From Rhodococcus sp. H36-A4 (GTDB lineage: Bacteria; Actinomycetota; Actinomycetes; Mycobacteriales; Mycobacteriaceae): DNA of 64,000 bases. Position numbers and translations under genes: made by a program. Below are positions 28,053 to 37,427 of this stretch, piece by piece (positions within the stretch are counted from its first letter, which is position 1; every line of letters starts with the position of its first letter). The stretch lies in the NCBI RefSeq assembly GCF_027158005.1, contig NZ_JAPVLQ010000006.1, positions 310,001 to 374,000 of the forward strand, in the 5' to 3' direction. The notes below the pieces were generated by a model that saw only the letters and a list, made by a program, of their open reading frames with translations, did no database searches and was not told the origin of the DNA.

Positions 28053-30431
28053 TCAGGGATTATCGAGTTTGGTGACCAGACCTCGGTCCCCGTCCACGCG
28101 AACCCGGTCGCCGGTCTCGAGCACCTGCGTTGCCACCAAGGTATTGACGACGCACGGTAGCCCGTACTCCCTCGCCACCACAGCGCCGTGAGAAACGGAG
28201 CTGCCGATATCGGTGACCAGAGCGGCGATGACGGTGAAGTACGGAGTCCATCCCACGTCGGTGACCGGGGCGACAAGAATTTCACCACGCTGCACTTCAC
28301 GCGCATCGACTATCGACTTCGCAACACGCACAAAGCCTTCGACCGTACCCCGACTGGCGGGCCGTCCGACGATCTCGTCGTCGGTGAAGCTGCGCTCCGT
28401 CCGAGCAATGAGAGGCGACGGCCTCCCCACAGACACATCGTCGAACTCGAGGAACCCCTGGAACGCGAGTGCTTCACGACGCTGGAGACCGCGCAGCACG
28501 AGATCGGCAACGTCGTGCGGACCGACGATGTGGTTCAATTCTGTGCGGTCGAAGAAGAACACCAGATCAGGGTCGGGTAGCCGTCCAGTACAGGCCAGCA
28601 ACTCCCCCAGGTGGCGGTACCCCAGCTTGAGCGCATGGGCCATCAGAGCCATCTTCGATTTCGTCTCCTCGCGTCCCCGCGCGCCGCCCTGCGCCAGGCG
28701 GGCGAGAAGTCTGACGGTCGACGATGTGGGCGTCCGAACCCGAGAGAACATCGGTCCGCGAACAGCCTGATCGAGAGATGAGCGCAGCATGACCTGCATC
28801 ATCGATCCCAGCCCTTCCGGGTCCTCGGCCCAAGATGGGTCTCGCATGCACAGCTCACGGTATCCGCGGTGACCGTAGCGAATCAAGAACTGTCGCAAAG
28901 CTATACCGCCGGCGCTGTCTGTAGTCCGCAATCCGTCGACCGCATTGCCCGGCTCCGCGGCCAAGAATCTCGTGGTGGCCTCGTCGTCGGTGGCGACGGT
29001 GTTCACTACCGAGTCGAGATGCTCGAGCATGAGCGCGCTCTCGACATCGGAGGCGCCGGCCAGAAGGCGGGTTGCCTCGGCTCTCCCCTCGTCCTCACTG
29101 CCTCCCTTCTTGACCGCCTGCTTCATCAGAACGCTTTCGAGGATGTTGGCTGCAACCGCTGCGCGTGACGACGACCGCACATGAGTCAGCGTGATGTCGC
29201 AGTACTGTTCGACGCCGAATTCCAACTGCCGCAGAACGTCTCGTCGGTCATCACTGGTCGGAACCGGAAATCCGGCGATCTGGTCGCCCAGGCGTCTGAT
29301 CGCCGGACCGGCGGATAGTGCATACGCGGTGAGCCGGACCGTATTGCCAAGTTTGCGAAAGAAGGGTTTCGCCGGCTTGGGCTTCAATTCGTCGACCACC
29401 CGACCGCAGATCGATGTGGAGAACTGCTCCAGCGAATTTCCGAGTAGGCCCGAGCTCAGCGCCGTGCCTTCGGTCAGGTTCAGGAACATGTGTCCATAAA
29501 AATATCCGACCTGAAGCCACGGTTTCTCGTAACTCGGTTGTGCCCGCGCGACCACTTGCAGCCTTTGCATCGCGTGGTCGATGGCGTAGCCGGATACCGA
29601 CGCGGTCAGCGGGCAGAAGGCACCCGGCATCATCTCCCCTATGTTGCAGCGCGTGTACACGTGATCGGCGCCCGCAAGTGGCGAGTCCATCTCGTCGAGT
29701 TCAGCGGGCAGGCTGGTGATCGGCCTGCCCTGCAGCCACCACAGAGTGCCGGACCGGTCGATCGCCCATTCGAGATCCATAGGCCTCCCCCAGTGTTGCT
29801 CAGCGCGTAAAGCATCGGAGCGAATGTCGGCGATCTCCCGGGGCGACAGAACCGGCACCTCGCCAACCTCGTGCACGACGGGGATTCCGCGGGAATCCAG
29901 GAGTATGTGGTCAGGAGACGCCGTACCGTCGACGAGCGCGTCACCGAGTCCGGCGATGGCGTCGATAACCATGACGTCGCGCCGGCCGGTGGTCGGATCC
30001 GCAGTGAACACGACACCGGCGGCGCGCGCGTCGACCATCTGCTGAACCACCAGATGCATGATGGCCGCTGACTCCCCGCTGTAGGACGAGGCTCGTTCGG
30101 AATTCACCGAGGCGGTGCACGTGCACACTGCCTCGGTGAAGTCATCGACGGAGTCGACACCGAGCACAGTGTCGTATTGCCCGGCGAAGGACTGGTTGTC
30201 ACCGTCCTCCCCGACGGCCGAAGACCGGACTGCCACGGGGGTCGTGCCGTCGGCAGCCATCTGCAAGAACCGCTGTGCCGCAACACTAACGGAGCCGTCC
30301 GTGGAGGCATCGGCGATGACGAATCCCACTGGCACCGATAGGCCGAGACGTCGCAGTTCAGCGAGCCCAGCGGCCTTACCGCCGTAGCGGTCGTCGCTGA
30401 CGTCATCGAACTCGACAGTTCTCAGCGTCAT
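28053..30431 (-). CDS. PEP-synthase-like dikinase phosphotransferase (rifampin-phosphotransferase architecture)
   Basis: 792 residues. The N-terminal ~300 residues are the ATP-grasp domain of PEP synthases and pyruvate phosphate dikinases (GGKAAGLAELRRLGL, VAVRSSAVGED, DPTTGRRDVMVIDAI, LEWAIDRSGTLWWLQGRPI). A long middle part of about 380 residues is not recognisable. The end is the swivelling phosphohistidine domain with catalytic histidine in SSVSHGAVVAREYGLPCVV. There is no PEP/pyruvate barrel, so the layout is ATP-grasp, acceptor domain, His domain, as in rifampin phosphotransferase. The acceptor is therefore probably a small organic molecule. The ATG overlaps the stop of the LLM oxidoreductase by four bases (ATGA), making it the last gene of a three-gene operon. 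Confidence 0.87.
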   Translation of the reverse strand: MTLRTVEFDDVSDDRYGGKAAGLAELRRLGLSVPVGFVIADASTDGSVSVAAQRFLQMAADGTTPVAVRSSAVGEDGDNQSFAGQYDTVLGVDSVDDFTEAVCTCTASVNSERASSYSGESAAIMHLVVQQMVDARAAGVVFTADPTTGRRDVMVIDAIAGLGDALVDGTASPDHILLDSRGIPVVHEVGEVPVLSPREIADIRSDALRAEQHWGRPMDLEWAIDRSGTLWWLQGRPITSLPAELDEMDSPLAGADHVYTRCNIGEMMPGAFCPLTASVSGYAIDHAMQRLQVVARAQPSYEKPWLQVGYFYGHMFLNLTEGTALSSGLLGNSLEQFSTSICGRVVDELKPKPAKPFFRKLGNTVRLTAYALSAGPAIRRLGDQIAGFPVPTSDDRRDVLRQLEFGVEQYCDITLTHVRSSSRAAVAANILESVLMKQAVKKGGSEDEGRAEATRLLAGASDVESALMLEHLDSVVNTVATDDEATTRFLAAEPGNAVDGLRTTDSAGGIALRQFLIRYGHRGYRELCMRDPSWAEDPEGLGSMMQVMLRSSLDQAVRGPMFSRVRTPTSSTVRLLARLAQGGARGREETKSKMALMAHALKLGYRHLGELLACTGRLPDPDLVFFFDRTELNHIVGPHDVADLVLRGLQRREALAFQGFLEFDDVSVGRPSPLIARTERSFTDDEIVGRPASRGTVEGFVRVAKSIVDAREVQRGEILVAPVTDVGWTPYFTVIAALVTDIGSSVSHGAVVAREYGLPCVVNTLVATQVLETGDRVRVDGDRGLVTKLDNP

Positions 30432-31426
30432 GGTTTTCCTCCCAACGAGTCTACGATCTCGGCGAGCGCGTCAACCTCGATGGGGCCCGGTTGATACAGG
30501 CAGATTCGGTCCGACACGCCGTCGACACGGTCGCGGATGTGCGCGGCAATTTCGGCTGGGGTGCCGCAGGCGGCGATGGTGTGCAGTATTCGATCATCGA
30601 TCAATGTAGCCATCTCCTGCCACCGGCCCTGCTTGGACATAGTGTTGAGTTCCGGCTGAAGATCGCCCCAGCCGTGGGCGTCGAGCACTGGCCGGTAGGC
30701 CGGGGTGGAACCGTAGAACGCCAACAGCATTCGAGTCGAGGCATGGTCGTCGTCTCTTCCGGAGTCGACCGACACGATGATCTCGGGCACCACCTCGAAG
30801 TCATCCTCGCTGCGGCCGGCAGCAGCGAGCCCTTCACGTACAGCCGGCATCGTCCTCTCGTGAAGGAACCGCTTCGACCCGAAAGGCATCACCAACAGAC
30901 CGTCGGCCACTTCTGCGGTGGCTTTCGTCAACCGAGGCCCGAGGGCGCCGAGGTAGATCGGCGGCGGACCGAACGGGTTCGGACCCGGTACGAAGGTCGG
31001 CGTCATCAAGGTGTGTCGGTAGTATTCACCGCGGAAGTCCAGTCGTTCACCGTCATTCCACGTTGCGAAGATCGCTCGCAGCGCCCCCACCATTTCCTTC
31101 ATCCGCGCGACCGGCCGATCGAACTCGGCCCCATAGCGCTTCTCGATCTGCGCGCGCACCTGCGTGCCGAGCCCCAGGATGAAACGCCCCTCACTGAGTA
31201 GTTGCAGATCGTTGGCTTGGTGGGCGAGCTGAATCGGGTTGCGGGGAAACGCGATCGCGACGTTCGACATCACGTCGAGACCCTTCACCGACGAAGCCAG
31301 CACCAGAGGGGTGAACACGTCGAAAGGTCCTTCGAAGGTGAACACACCGGATGCACCGGCTTCCTGCAACACTTGTGCGCGCTCGACCGCGTCAGTGGGC
31401 CCGAACAGCGCTGTCATGATTTTCAT
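30428..31426 (-). CDS. LLM-class F420-dependent oxidoreductase (TIGR03617-like)
   Basis: 332 residues, a luciferase-like TIM barrel. Visible features are the N-terminal MKIMTALFGPTDAVERAQVLQEAG, LGLGTQVRAQIEKRYGAEFDRP, the substrate-loop GEYYRHTLMTPTF, PPIYLGALGPRLTKATAEVADGLLV and a C-terminal CGTPAEIAAHIRDR. Actinobacterial members of this group use deazaflavin F420 (less often FMN) for hydride transfer on lipids, steroids or xenobiotics. It is the middle gene of an operon: 9 bp after the CrtC-like gene and 4 bp overlapping the dikinase gene. Confidence 0.9.
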   Translation of the reverse strand: MKIMTALFGPTDAVERAQVLQEAGASGVFTFEGPFDVFTPLVLASSVKGLDVMSNVAIAFPRNPIQLAHQANDLQLLSEGRFILGLGTQVRAQIEKRYGAEFDRPVARMKEMVGALRAIFATWNDGERLDFRGEYYRHTLMTPTFVPGPNPFGPPPIYLGALGPRLTKATAEVADGLLVMPFGSKRFLHERTMPAVREGLAAAGRSEDDFEVVPEIIVSVDSGRDDDHASTRMLLAFYGSTPAYRPVLDAHGWGDLQPELNTMSKQGRWQEMATLIDDRILHTIAACGTPAEIAAHIRDRVDGVSDRICLYQPGPIEVDALAEIVDSLGGKP

Positions 31427-31435
31427 TGACGTCGC

Positions 31436-32551
31436 CTAGTTCGCTACGTCTGTCCAGTCGGCAAAACCGGACGGGTGGTGCGGGCCGATCACCCCGTGCT
31501 CGAACAAACCCGCGCCCTCACGGGTAGTCCCATCTGCTTCCGTGCACACGGCATGGCCGACATGGTCGATGAGACTGAACGGCGCGCGGGCGATCACCTC
31601 TGGGTCCGACAGGTCGAAGCTGACGCGTTCGGCGAACGGCCCGTCCTTCCAGCTGCCGTGTGACCACGAGGAGTCCCCACCGTAGCCCGACCCGAAAGCG
31701 ATGGGCGCAAACAGCTTCGATTCGACGTCCAGTCGGATTCGGTCTCCGGCGCGATTCATGAACTCGACGTGGACGCCCTTCGGAATCCTCGTCCCGGACA
31801 GATAATCGACGGTGGCGCGCACTCCGTCGAGTTGTTCGACGCGGCCGTCTCGCCAGCGTCGCGTGCAGTCGTACAGGTTGCGATGGCCATCCGGGTCCTC
31901 TTGCAGGATCAGGAACAGTTGGTAGTCGTCGAAGGCCAGTGGAAGGTAGAGCCACCACAGTCCGCGGAAAGTGGCGTCCGGACGACCGGACGGCTCGGTC
32001 TCACCGACAGGTCGGATCCCCCAGGATCGGTCGCGACTGGCCACACTGCTGTCATGATCGACTTCCAACCGTTCGCCGTCGACATCGATCCAGCCTTGCC
32101 AGGAGCCGACCTGCGCGAAGCGGCACGCCTGCAACGTCACTCGCCGCTCGGTGAGCATCTCGTGCGGCTTTTCCAGGGCGGCAGGGAAGAGCCCGCGCCA
32201 CGTGAGATCTGCGGAAATGCCCTCAGTCGGCGCCAGTGTCAGGTGCATCTCCTGCAACGGCTCGATGACGTCGAGACGGTAGCCGTTGACGTTCTGGTGA
32301 AGGCGGTCATCGTCGATGCTGTCGCTGAGGTGTACTGCGGTCTGAGTCTCGCCGCGCCGCACGACGAAGTAGGCGTCCTTGACGCCCAGTCGCGGGTAGT
32401 AGCCGATTCCGGTCAGAGCCATGAAGCGGCCACTTCGGTCGAGCACGTTGAAGTACGAGCGATCGTAGAAGTTTCGATCGGATGTGGCCGGCCAAGTCAT
32501 CGGCGCAGGGGTTTGGTGAATTGGATATTCGTCGAGCGGGCTCAGTTTCAC
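31436..32551 (-). CDS. CrtC/AttH-like beta-barrel protein, paralogue A (DUF7064/7065 type)
   Basis: 371 residues. It begins KLSPLDEYPIHQTPAPMTW and TSDRNFYDRSYFN, then two beta-rich halves including RDRSWGIRPVGETEPSGRP and a terminal GAGLFEHGVIGPHHPSGFADW. The same landmarks occur in paralogue B at 39130-40290. The layout resembles the hydroxyneurosporene-synthase/AttH double lipocalin-like fold, whose members hydrate or bind terpenoids; in actinobacteria these proteins are uncharacterised. First gene of an operon with the LLM oxidoreductase and the dikinase, and divergent from a TetR regulator across 49 bp. Confidence 0.8.
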   Translation of the reverse strand: MKLSPLDEYPIHQTPAPMTWPATSDRNFYDRSYFNVLDRSGRFMALTGIGYYPRLGVKDAYFVVRRGETQTAVHLSDSIDDDRLHQNVNGYRLDVIEPLQEMHLTLAPTEGISADLTWRGLFPAALEKPHEMLTERRVTLQACRFAQVGSWQGWIDVDGERLEVDHDSSVASRDRSWGIRPVGETEPSGRPDATFRGLWWLYLPLAFDDYQLFLILQEDPDGHRNLYDCTRRWRDGRVEQLDGVRATVDYLSGTRIPKGVHVEFMNRAGDRIRLDVESKLFAPIAFGSGYGGDSSWSHGSWKDGPFAERVSFDLSDPEVIARAPFSLIDHVGHAVCTEADGTTREGAGLFEHGVIGPHHPSGFADWTDVAN

Positions 32552-32563
32552 AAGTCTCCCTCA

Positions 32564-32583
32564 AATACGATACGCACTGTATT
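32564..32583. promoter_or_regulatory. Candidate TetR operator between paralogue A and the TetR gene
   Basis: AATAC-N10-GTATT dyad in the 49-bp divergent intergenic space. TetR repressors commonly bind such a site and control both directions; assignment is by position and symmetry only. Confidence 0.45.
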
Positions 32584-32600
32584 GGAACTATGCTGAAGTC

Positions 32601-33209
32601 ATGACAGCAGAAAACCGCATGGAAGGCAATAGCGCAGCGCATATCGCACCGGGTCGTCCGCGCGACGGCAGGATCGATGACGCGATCATTGCGGCGACCC
32701 GCGAATTGATACTCGAGACGGGCTATTCCGCGTTGTCACTGTCGGCGATCGCCGCGCACGCCGGGACCACCACTGCTGCCATCTACCGGCGGTGGTCGGG
32801 CAAGGCACAGCTTGTCCACGAGGCAGTGCTACCCGCCGAATCCATCCCCACGCCGAACGGTTCCGGCGATATTCGTGAGGATATTCGAGCGTTGGTCGAA
32901 ACGATCCGCACTATGTTCGACGCTCCTGAGGTGCGTATGGCGTTGCCGGGCCTGATTGCCGACACCGTCGCCAACCCTGAAGTGCACAGCACGATGATCG
33001 CCCGGTTGGCCGGCAATCTGACAGCTTTCGAATCTCGCTTCCGTCAGGAGCGCCGAGGCGATGACGAGCTACCGATGCTCGCCGAGGTTGTGGCGGGCAC
33101 TGCGATCTTCCGCATCCTCATTCGCCGCGACTCCGCTCTGGACGAGACCTGGGTGGACGAGATGACAGAGATGATCACCGAGCGCTGGCCCTCCGGCGAG
33201 ACGTCCTAG
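32601..33209 (+). CDS. TetR-family transcriptional regulator (first copy)
   Basis: 202 residues. The N-terminal DNA-binding domain shows IIAATRELILETGYSALSLSAIAAHAGTTTAAIYRRWSGKAQLVHEAV, the classic TetR helix-turn-helix with the YRRW recognition segment. The C-terminal ligand and dimerisation domain is TetR_C-like (ALPGLIADTVANPEVHSTMIARL). It faces the operon CrtC-like A, LLM, dikinase, which it probably represses. It closely resembles the second TetR at 41597-42247, which has the same relation to paralogue B. A hairpin follows its stop. Confidence 0.92.
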   Translation: MTAENRMEGNSAAHIAPGRPRDGRIDDAIIAATRELILETGYSALSLSAIAAHAGTTTAAIYRRWSGKAQLVHEAVLPAESIPTPNGSGDIREDIRALVETIRTMFDAPEVRMALPGLIADTVANPEVHSTMIARLAGNLTAFESRFRQERRGDDELPMLAEVVAGTAIFRILIRRDSALDETWVDEMTEMITERWPSGETS

Positions 33210-33228
33210 TCGCGGGTGTCGGCAGGTC

Positions 33229-33263
33229 GTCGCTCGATGGTCAGCGGTTGGCCATCGAGCGAC
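33229..33263. terminator. Bidirectional hairpin between TetR and acyl-CoA synthetase genes
   Basis: 12-bp perfect arms (33229-33240 and 33252-33263) with an 11-base loop between convergent genes. There is no T-run. Confidence 0.65.
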
Positions 33264-33305
33264 TGCACAGACTTCGTCGGAAGCGCACTATCGGGTCGAG
33301 AATCC

Positions 33306-34961
33306 TTATGTCGTGGGCGGCGCAAACGCCTCCAGCCCGCGCCGCACGATTTTGCCTGTGGCGTTGCGCGGCAACTCGACCTGAGTGAGAACCCAGCGAG
33401 TTGGGACTTTGTAGCGCGCAATACGATCGGACATGAACGCCTTCAGGTCTGCTTCCGTCGTGTCGGTCGCTGTCACTACTACGGCAACCACCTCTTGACC
33501 AAAGTCTTCGTGCGGCGCGCCCAACACTGCACATTCCTGCACAGCGGGGTGCTCCGCGAGTGCGGCTTCGACCTCAGCTGGATAGATGTTCTCGCCGCCT
33601 CGGATGATGAGGTCGGATCTCCGACTGCGCAGTCGGAGATGCCCGTCGAGCATCACTCCGATGTCCCCCGTGTGCAGCCATCCGTCAGCATCGATAGCAG
33701 CATCTGTCGCCACGGCGTTGTTCCAGTACCCCAGCATTACCAATGGGCCTCTCAAGCAGATTTCGCCTTCGACGCCGTCCGTCACCTGGATTCCGCTGAT
33801 CTCCTGGATCTGCACCTGCATGGTCATAACCGGGGTGCCTACAGAATCCTCGTAGAGCGCTATGTCGGCGGCGGTCGCGATCGTCGCCGCTGAACTGGAT
33901 TCGGTGAGCCCGTAGGTGGTACCCAGCGATTTCGCTGCGTCAGGAAGAACTTTGCGAAGCGCAGTTTTCAGCGACGGAGAGGACGGTGCCGACCCCAGGG
34001 AAATAGTGGTGAGGGAGGACAGGTCGTAGCCCGAAAGATCACTGTGCTGGACCAGGCGGTTGGCCATGGTCGGAACCATTCCCCACTGGGTCACATGCTC
34101 CGTTTCGACCAGTTGGAGCGCCTTGTCTATGTCGAACCTTCCAAGGTAGATCACCACCGCATCCCCGAAGACCAATCGGGGCACCACTAGATTGTGCAGT
34201 GACATCATGTGGAACAGCGGCGCGGCGAGAAGTACGCGGCGTTGTTCCGGACGCGAAATTCCCATCTCGGTCGCTGCCGCGTCATTGACGGCGAAATAGT
34301 CGGCTGCAGCAATCACGTTGCGGTGCGAATGTGTAGCACCCTTCGCCCTACCTGTGGTGCCACTGGTGAAAATGATGATGGCGGGGTCGTCCTCTTCGAC
34401 CACAGCAGGCGGCAGCTCGGCACCCGAGAATTCGAGGCTGAGCCGAGGAATGTCCTCCTCGATCGTCAGCACGGGAATTTTCGGATCGTCGAGCATTGCT
34501 CGGCGTTTTTCATCGGCTACGACGAGCATGGGTGTGCAGAGTTCGATGGCATCCGCGGTTTCGCGCGCCGACCACATCGAGTTCATCCCGACGGCTATCG
34601 CGCCAAGTGCGGTCACCGCCCAGAACGAGAGGACCCATTCCGCGCTGTTGGCCGCCAAGAGCGCCACTCTGTCGCCCTTGCCGACCCCGTATTTCTCCTG
34701 CAGTGCCCGACTCAGCGAGGCCACCCGGTCATGGTGCTCGGAAAACGTCAACCGACCGTCGCCGCATATCAGGTACTCGCGATCACCATAGGCCGCCGAC
34801 GCAGTGAGAGCTTCGCTCAGCGATCGCGCCCGGTTTTTGAACACCTGCATTCGATGACCGCGAACGTCCTCGTAGACAAGCTCGAATTGCCGCCCCGGGG
34901 CGGTGACCGCCGCAAGTGCCTGCGTTCGTCGCTCTTGGATGGTCAACTCTGTAGTCATCAT
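33306..34961 (-). CDS. Acyl-CoA synthetase (class I adenylate-forming enzyme)
   Basis: 551 residues from the ATG at 34961 (a second ATG follows directly at 34958), chosen because GAGGAC lies just upstream; the longer frame to 35132 has no matching ribosome-binding site. Adenylation motifs are clear: IIFTSGTTGRAKGATHSH (P-loop), TTYGLTESS, GWLHTGD, RRSDLIIRGGENIYPAEVE and the C-terminal lysine in PRNATGKIVRR. It activates a carboxylic acid to an acyl-CoA through an acyl-adenylate; the chain or ring specificity is not readable. The neighbouring carboxyltransferase and the surrounding CrtC-like units suggest a degradation role for a fatty, aromatic or terpenoid acid. Confidence 0.93.
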   Translation of the reverse strand: MMTTELTIQERRTQALAAVTAPGRQFELVYEDVRGHRMQVFKNRARSLSEALTASAAYGDREYLICGDGRLTFSEHHDRVASLSRALQEKYGVGKGDRVALLAANSAEWVLSFWAVTALGAIAVGMNSMWSARETADAIELCTPMLVVADEKRRAMLDDPKIPVLTIEEDIPRLSLEFSGAELPPAVVEEDDPAIIIFTSGTTGRAKGATHSHRNVIAAADYFAVNDAAATEMGISRPEQRRVLLAAPLFHMMSLHNLVVPRLVFGDAVVIYLGRFDIDKALQLVETEHVTQWGMVPTMANRLVQHSDLSGYDLSSLTTISLGSAPSSPSLKTALRKVLPDAAKSLGTTYGLTESSSAATIATAADIALYEDSVGTPVMTMQVQIQEISGIQVTDGVEGEICLRGPLVMLGYWNNAVATDAAIDADGWLHTGDIGVMLDGHLRLRSRRSDLIIRGGENIYPAEVEAALAEHPAVQECAVLGAPHEDFGQEVVAVVVTATDTTEADLKAFMSDRIARYKVPTRWVLTQVELPRNATGKIVRRGLEAFAPPTT

Positions 34962-35156
34962 TCGTCCTCTTTTGAGATGTTCACGCTCGATCCAACGACC
35001 GATTGTCTGATAACGCCCGGTCCATCGACTGGATCCGTATTCCGCCGAACAAAATTCACTCGCACCTCGTGTATGTATATCAACAGCCATCATCGGCGAC
35101 CGACCGTCACACGCAGCACGCGCGAAATTCACCTCGTGCTAGTTCTGCCGCTTCGC

Positions 35157-36686
35157 TCAGGGCAGATAGCCGATGTGCCGAATTGGTTCGACCGGGGCGG
35201 GCTCACGACCTCGGGCCATTCGCAGACCTCCCAGCAATGCGTTGCGCAACTGGCGCGGATCGATAACCTCGTCGTAGGTGACCGTGCCGGCCAAACGCCA
35301 GGGGCCGGAGTTTTCGTTCTCGATCAGTGCCGCTCGTGTCTGCTCATCTTCCTTCGCAGTATCGCCGCCGACACCGGCCGGAATCCCACCGAGCATGGCA
35401 CCGGGAAACGCCAGCGAAACAGTCTGCCCGCCGAACGCGTTCTGCCCCATCACCGAACTGCCGAAACCGAAGGCCTTACGTACGGTCACATGCAGCTTTG
35501 GAACCTGCGCACGATGCTGAGCGGCGAACATCCGGGCCGAGGCCCGGAGGATTCCGGCGCGCTCCGACACGCTTCCGGCCAGTACGCCCGGATTATCCGC
35601 CAGCTGCACCAGTGGTAGGTGGAATGCGCTGGTCATCGAAATGAATCGTGCCGCTTTCTCTGCGGCCGCCCTGTCGATCGCACCAGCAAGTACCAGTGGC
35701 TGGTTGGCGACGATCGCTACCACATGTCCGCCGATGCGGGCAAGGGCTGTGATGATCGAACCACCATGCTCGGGCTGGATCTCCAACAGGGATCCAGCGT
35801 CTACAAGCCGCTCCAGCACTTCCCGCATGTCGTAGCTTTTCCGCGGATTCGGCGGGATGATGTCCAACAAGTCATCGAGATCGCGCTCGTCGAGATCGTG
35901 CCCGGAAACCGCTGTCGTCGTGGGCGGTCGATTCCAAGCGCTGCTCGGGAAATACGACAAATAGCGTCGTACCAGTGCGAGTGCCTCCTCGACGTCCGCA
36001 ACAACGTTGTGGACGACTCCACTCTCCACCGCGTGTACTGCGGGCCCACCTAGATCGCTCTTGGTGACCTGCTCGCCTGTCGACGCCCGGACCAGTGGAG
36101 GACCCGCGGTGAACAGCGCGGCATCCGCGTCGACCATCACCACGAAGTCAGACAGGGGCGCGGTCAGCGCCCCATGCCCGGCGGACGGGCCGGTAACCAC
36201 CGCCACGGTGGGAACCAATCCGGCCAATTCGCTCATCGCCTGTAGATCATTGGGTGCCGGTCGGTGCGGGAAGAGTCCGTTGACGGCTCGGTGCCCCGCA
36301 CCCTCGAGCATCATGACCAAAGGAAGACGCTCCTGCTGTGCGAGCATTGCGATTCGAGCGCGCTTCGTGGCGGCGGCGGTGCCAATGGAACCACCGCTGA
36401 CCGAGAAGTCTTCGGACCCGACCAGAAGAGGCCGGCCATCGATGAGACCGGAGCCTGCGACGAAAGCGTCCGCGGGAGTGGAACCGTCGCCGGCCAGAGT
36501 GCCGATTTCGATGAAGCTACCCGGATCGAGCAGTTCATCGATTCTGGTGCGGGCGTCGACTCGCCCGCCGGCGCGGTGGCGGGCGAGTTTCTCGGACCCG
36601 CCCATGGCCCGTGCAGCTTCACGGCGTCCGGCCAGCGTTTGCAGGAGCGGGGCCCAATCCTGGCGGTTCTGGGACTTCAAGTCCAC
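35157..36686 (-). CDS. Acyl-CoA carboxylase beta subunit (carboxyltransferase)
   Basis: 509 residues from a GTG start. The N half has GGSIGTAAATKRARIAMLAQQERLPLVMMLEGAGHR; the C half has the second crotonase-like lobe with SVMGQNAFGGQTVSLAFPGAMLGGIPAGVGGD. Family members move carboxyl groups from biotin to acetyl-, propionyl- or longer acyl-CoA, and need a biotinylated alpha subunit that is not in this window. It lies 195 bp upstream of the acyl-CoA synthetase on the same strand, so co-transcription is possible. Two tandem 18-bp repeats sit just upstream of the start codon. Confidence 0.9.
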   Translation of the reverse strand: MDLKSQNRQDWAPLLQTLAGRREAARAMGGSEKLARHRAGGRVDARTRIDELLDPGSFIEIGTLAGDGSTPADAFVAGSGLIDGRPLLVGSEDFSVSGGSIGTAAATKRARIAMLAQQERLPLVMMLEGAGHRAVNGLFPHRPAPNDLQAMSELAGLVPTVAVVTGPSAGHGALTAPLSDFVVMVDADAALFTAGPPLVRASTGEQVTKSDLGGPAVHAVESGVVHNVVADVEEALALVRRYLSYFPSSAWNRPPTTTAVSGHDLDERDLDDLLDIIPPNPRKSYDMREVLERLVDAGSLLEIQPEHGGSIITALARIGGHVVAIVANQPLVLAGAIDRAAAEKAARFISMTSAFHLPLVQLADNPGVLAGSVSERAGILRASARMFAAQHRAQVPKLHVTVRKAFGFGSSVMGQNAFGGQTVSLAFPGAMLGGIPAGVGGDTAKEDEQTRAALIENENSGPWRLAGTVTYDEVIDPRQLRNALLGGLRMARGREPAPVEPIRHIGYLP

Positions 36687-36708
36687 TGCCCTTCGATCAC
36701 TTCACACA

Positions 36709-36744
36709 TGGGGACATCCTCTCAGCTGGGGACATCCTCTCAGC
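36709..36744. repeat. Two tandem 18-bp direct repeats upstream of the carboxyltransferase gene
   Basis: TGGGGACATCCTCTCAGC occurs twice in immediate succession, 22 bp upstream of the GTG start. On the minus strand each copy contains GAGAGGATG. They could be paired regulator half-sites or a recent slippage duplication. Confidence 0.85.
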
Positions 36745-36830
36745 GAAACCTGCATTTCCCGCTATCGGGATCCACTATCCAGGGTGCACTTTGTCCACGA
36801 ACGGGCCATCGAGATAGGTTCCACAGGTGG

Positions 36831-37427
36831 TCAGCTACCCGGCAACGAATTTCCAGGCCAGTACGGATCTCGTCCGATGAAGCCTGCCAGTGACGTCACT
36901 GGATCCGCGTCGGCGGCCACGGCGACGGCCGGACCGTATTGGCCAGAAGACCGCAGCAGCTCTTCGATTCCGGCCATACCGTCGAGCAACTGTGTGGCGA
37001 ATGCAGGGTCCAGGTTCGGCGCTCGACCGAGGGCGGTTGCCAGGTCCCAGGTGTGCATGAAGACATCCGAGGTGTAAAACTGATCGATCGCGTCGGCGAG
37101 TCGGTGGGTGCCCACCATCGGGTGGCTGAACTCGCTCTCGTCGGTGGCTTCGTCGAGTAGGGCCTGCACACCCTCGACGTGCGCCTGCCAAGCGGCTGCG
37201 GGATCGGACTGTATGTCCGGTCCAGGTGGTAATTTCTGACCGCCGGCACTGAGGAAGTCGGTGAACCAGTTGACCAGATGCGCGACGATATCGCGGACGA
37301 CCCAGCCCTCGACCGGAGTGGGCAACTCCCAATCATGCACCAGTGCAACGTTTTCAGTGAAAACGGTGGCTATCGCTCGGTGCCGATCAGCGGGGGTCAG
37401 ATCGGCGAGGGGCGTCATCGAGTTCAT
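36831..37427 (-). CDS. DinB-fold TIGR03086-like protein (maleylpyruvate isomerase family)
   Basis: 198 residues from the ATG at 37427; about 30 upstream codons lack family similarity. Visible landmarks are PVEGWVVRDIVAHLVNWFTDFL near residue 45 and QFYTSDVFMHTWDLATALGR near residue 115. Their histidines form the metal site of DinB-like, mycothiol-dependent enzymes. The family includes maleylpyruvate isomerase and many uncharacterised actinobacterial proteins. No operon partner is obvious. Confidence 0.87.
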   Translation of the reverse strand: MNSMTPLADLTPADRHRAIATVFTENVALVHDWELPTPVEGWVVRDIVAHLVNWFTDFLSAGGQKLPPGPDIQSDPAAAWQAHVEGVQALLDEATDESEFSHPMVGTHRLADAIDQFYTSDVFMHTWDLATALGRAPNLDPAFATQLLDGMAGIEELLRSSGQYGPAVAVAADADPVTSLAGFIGRDPYWPGNSLPGS

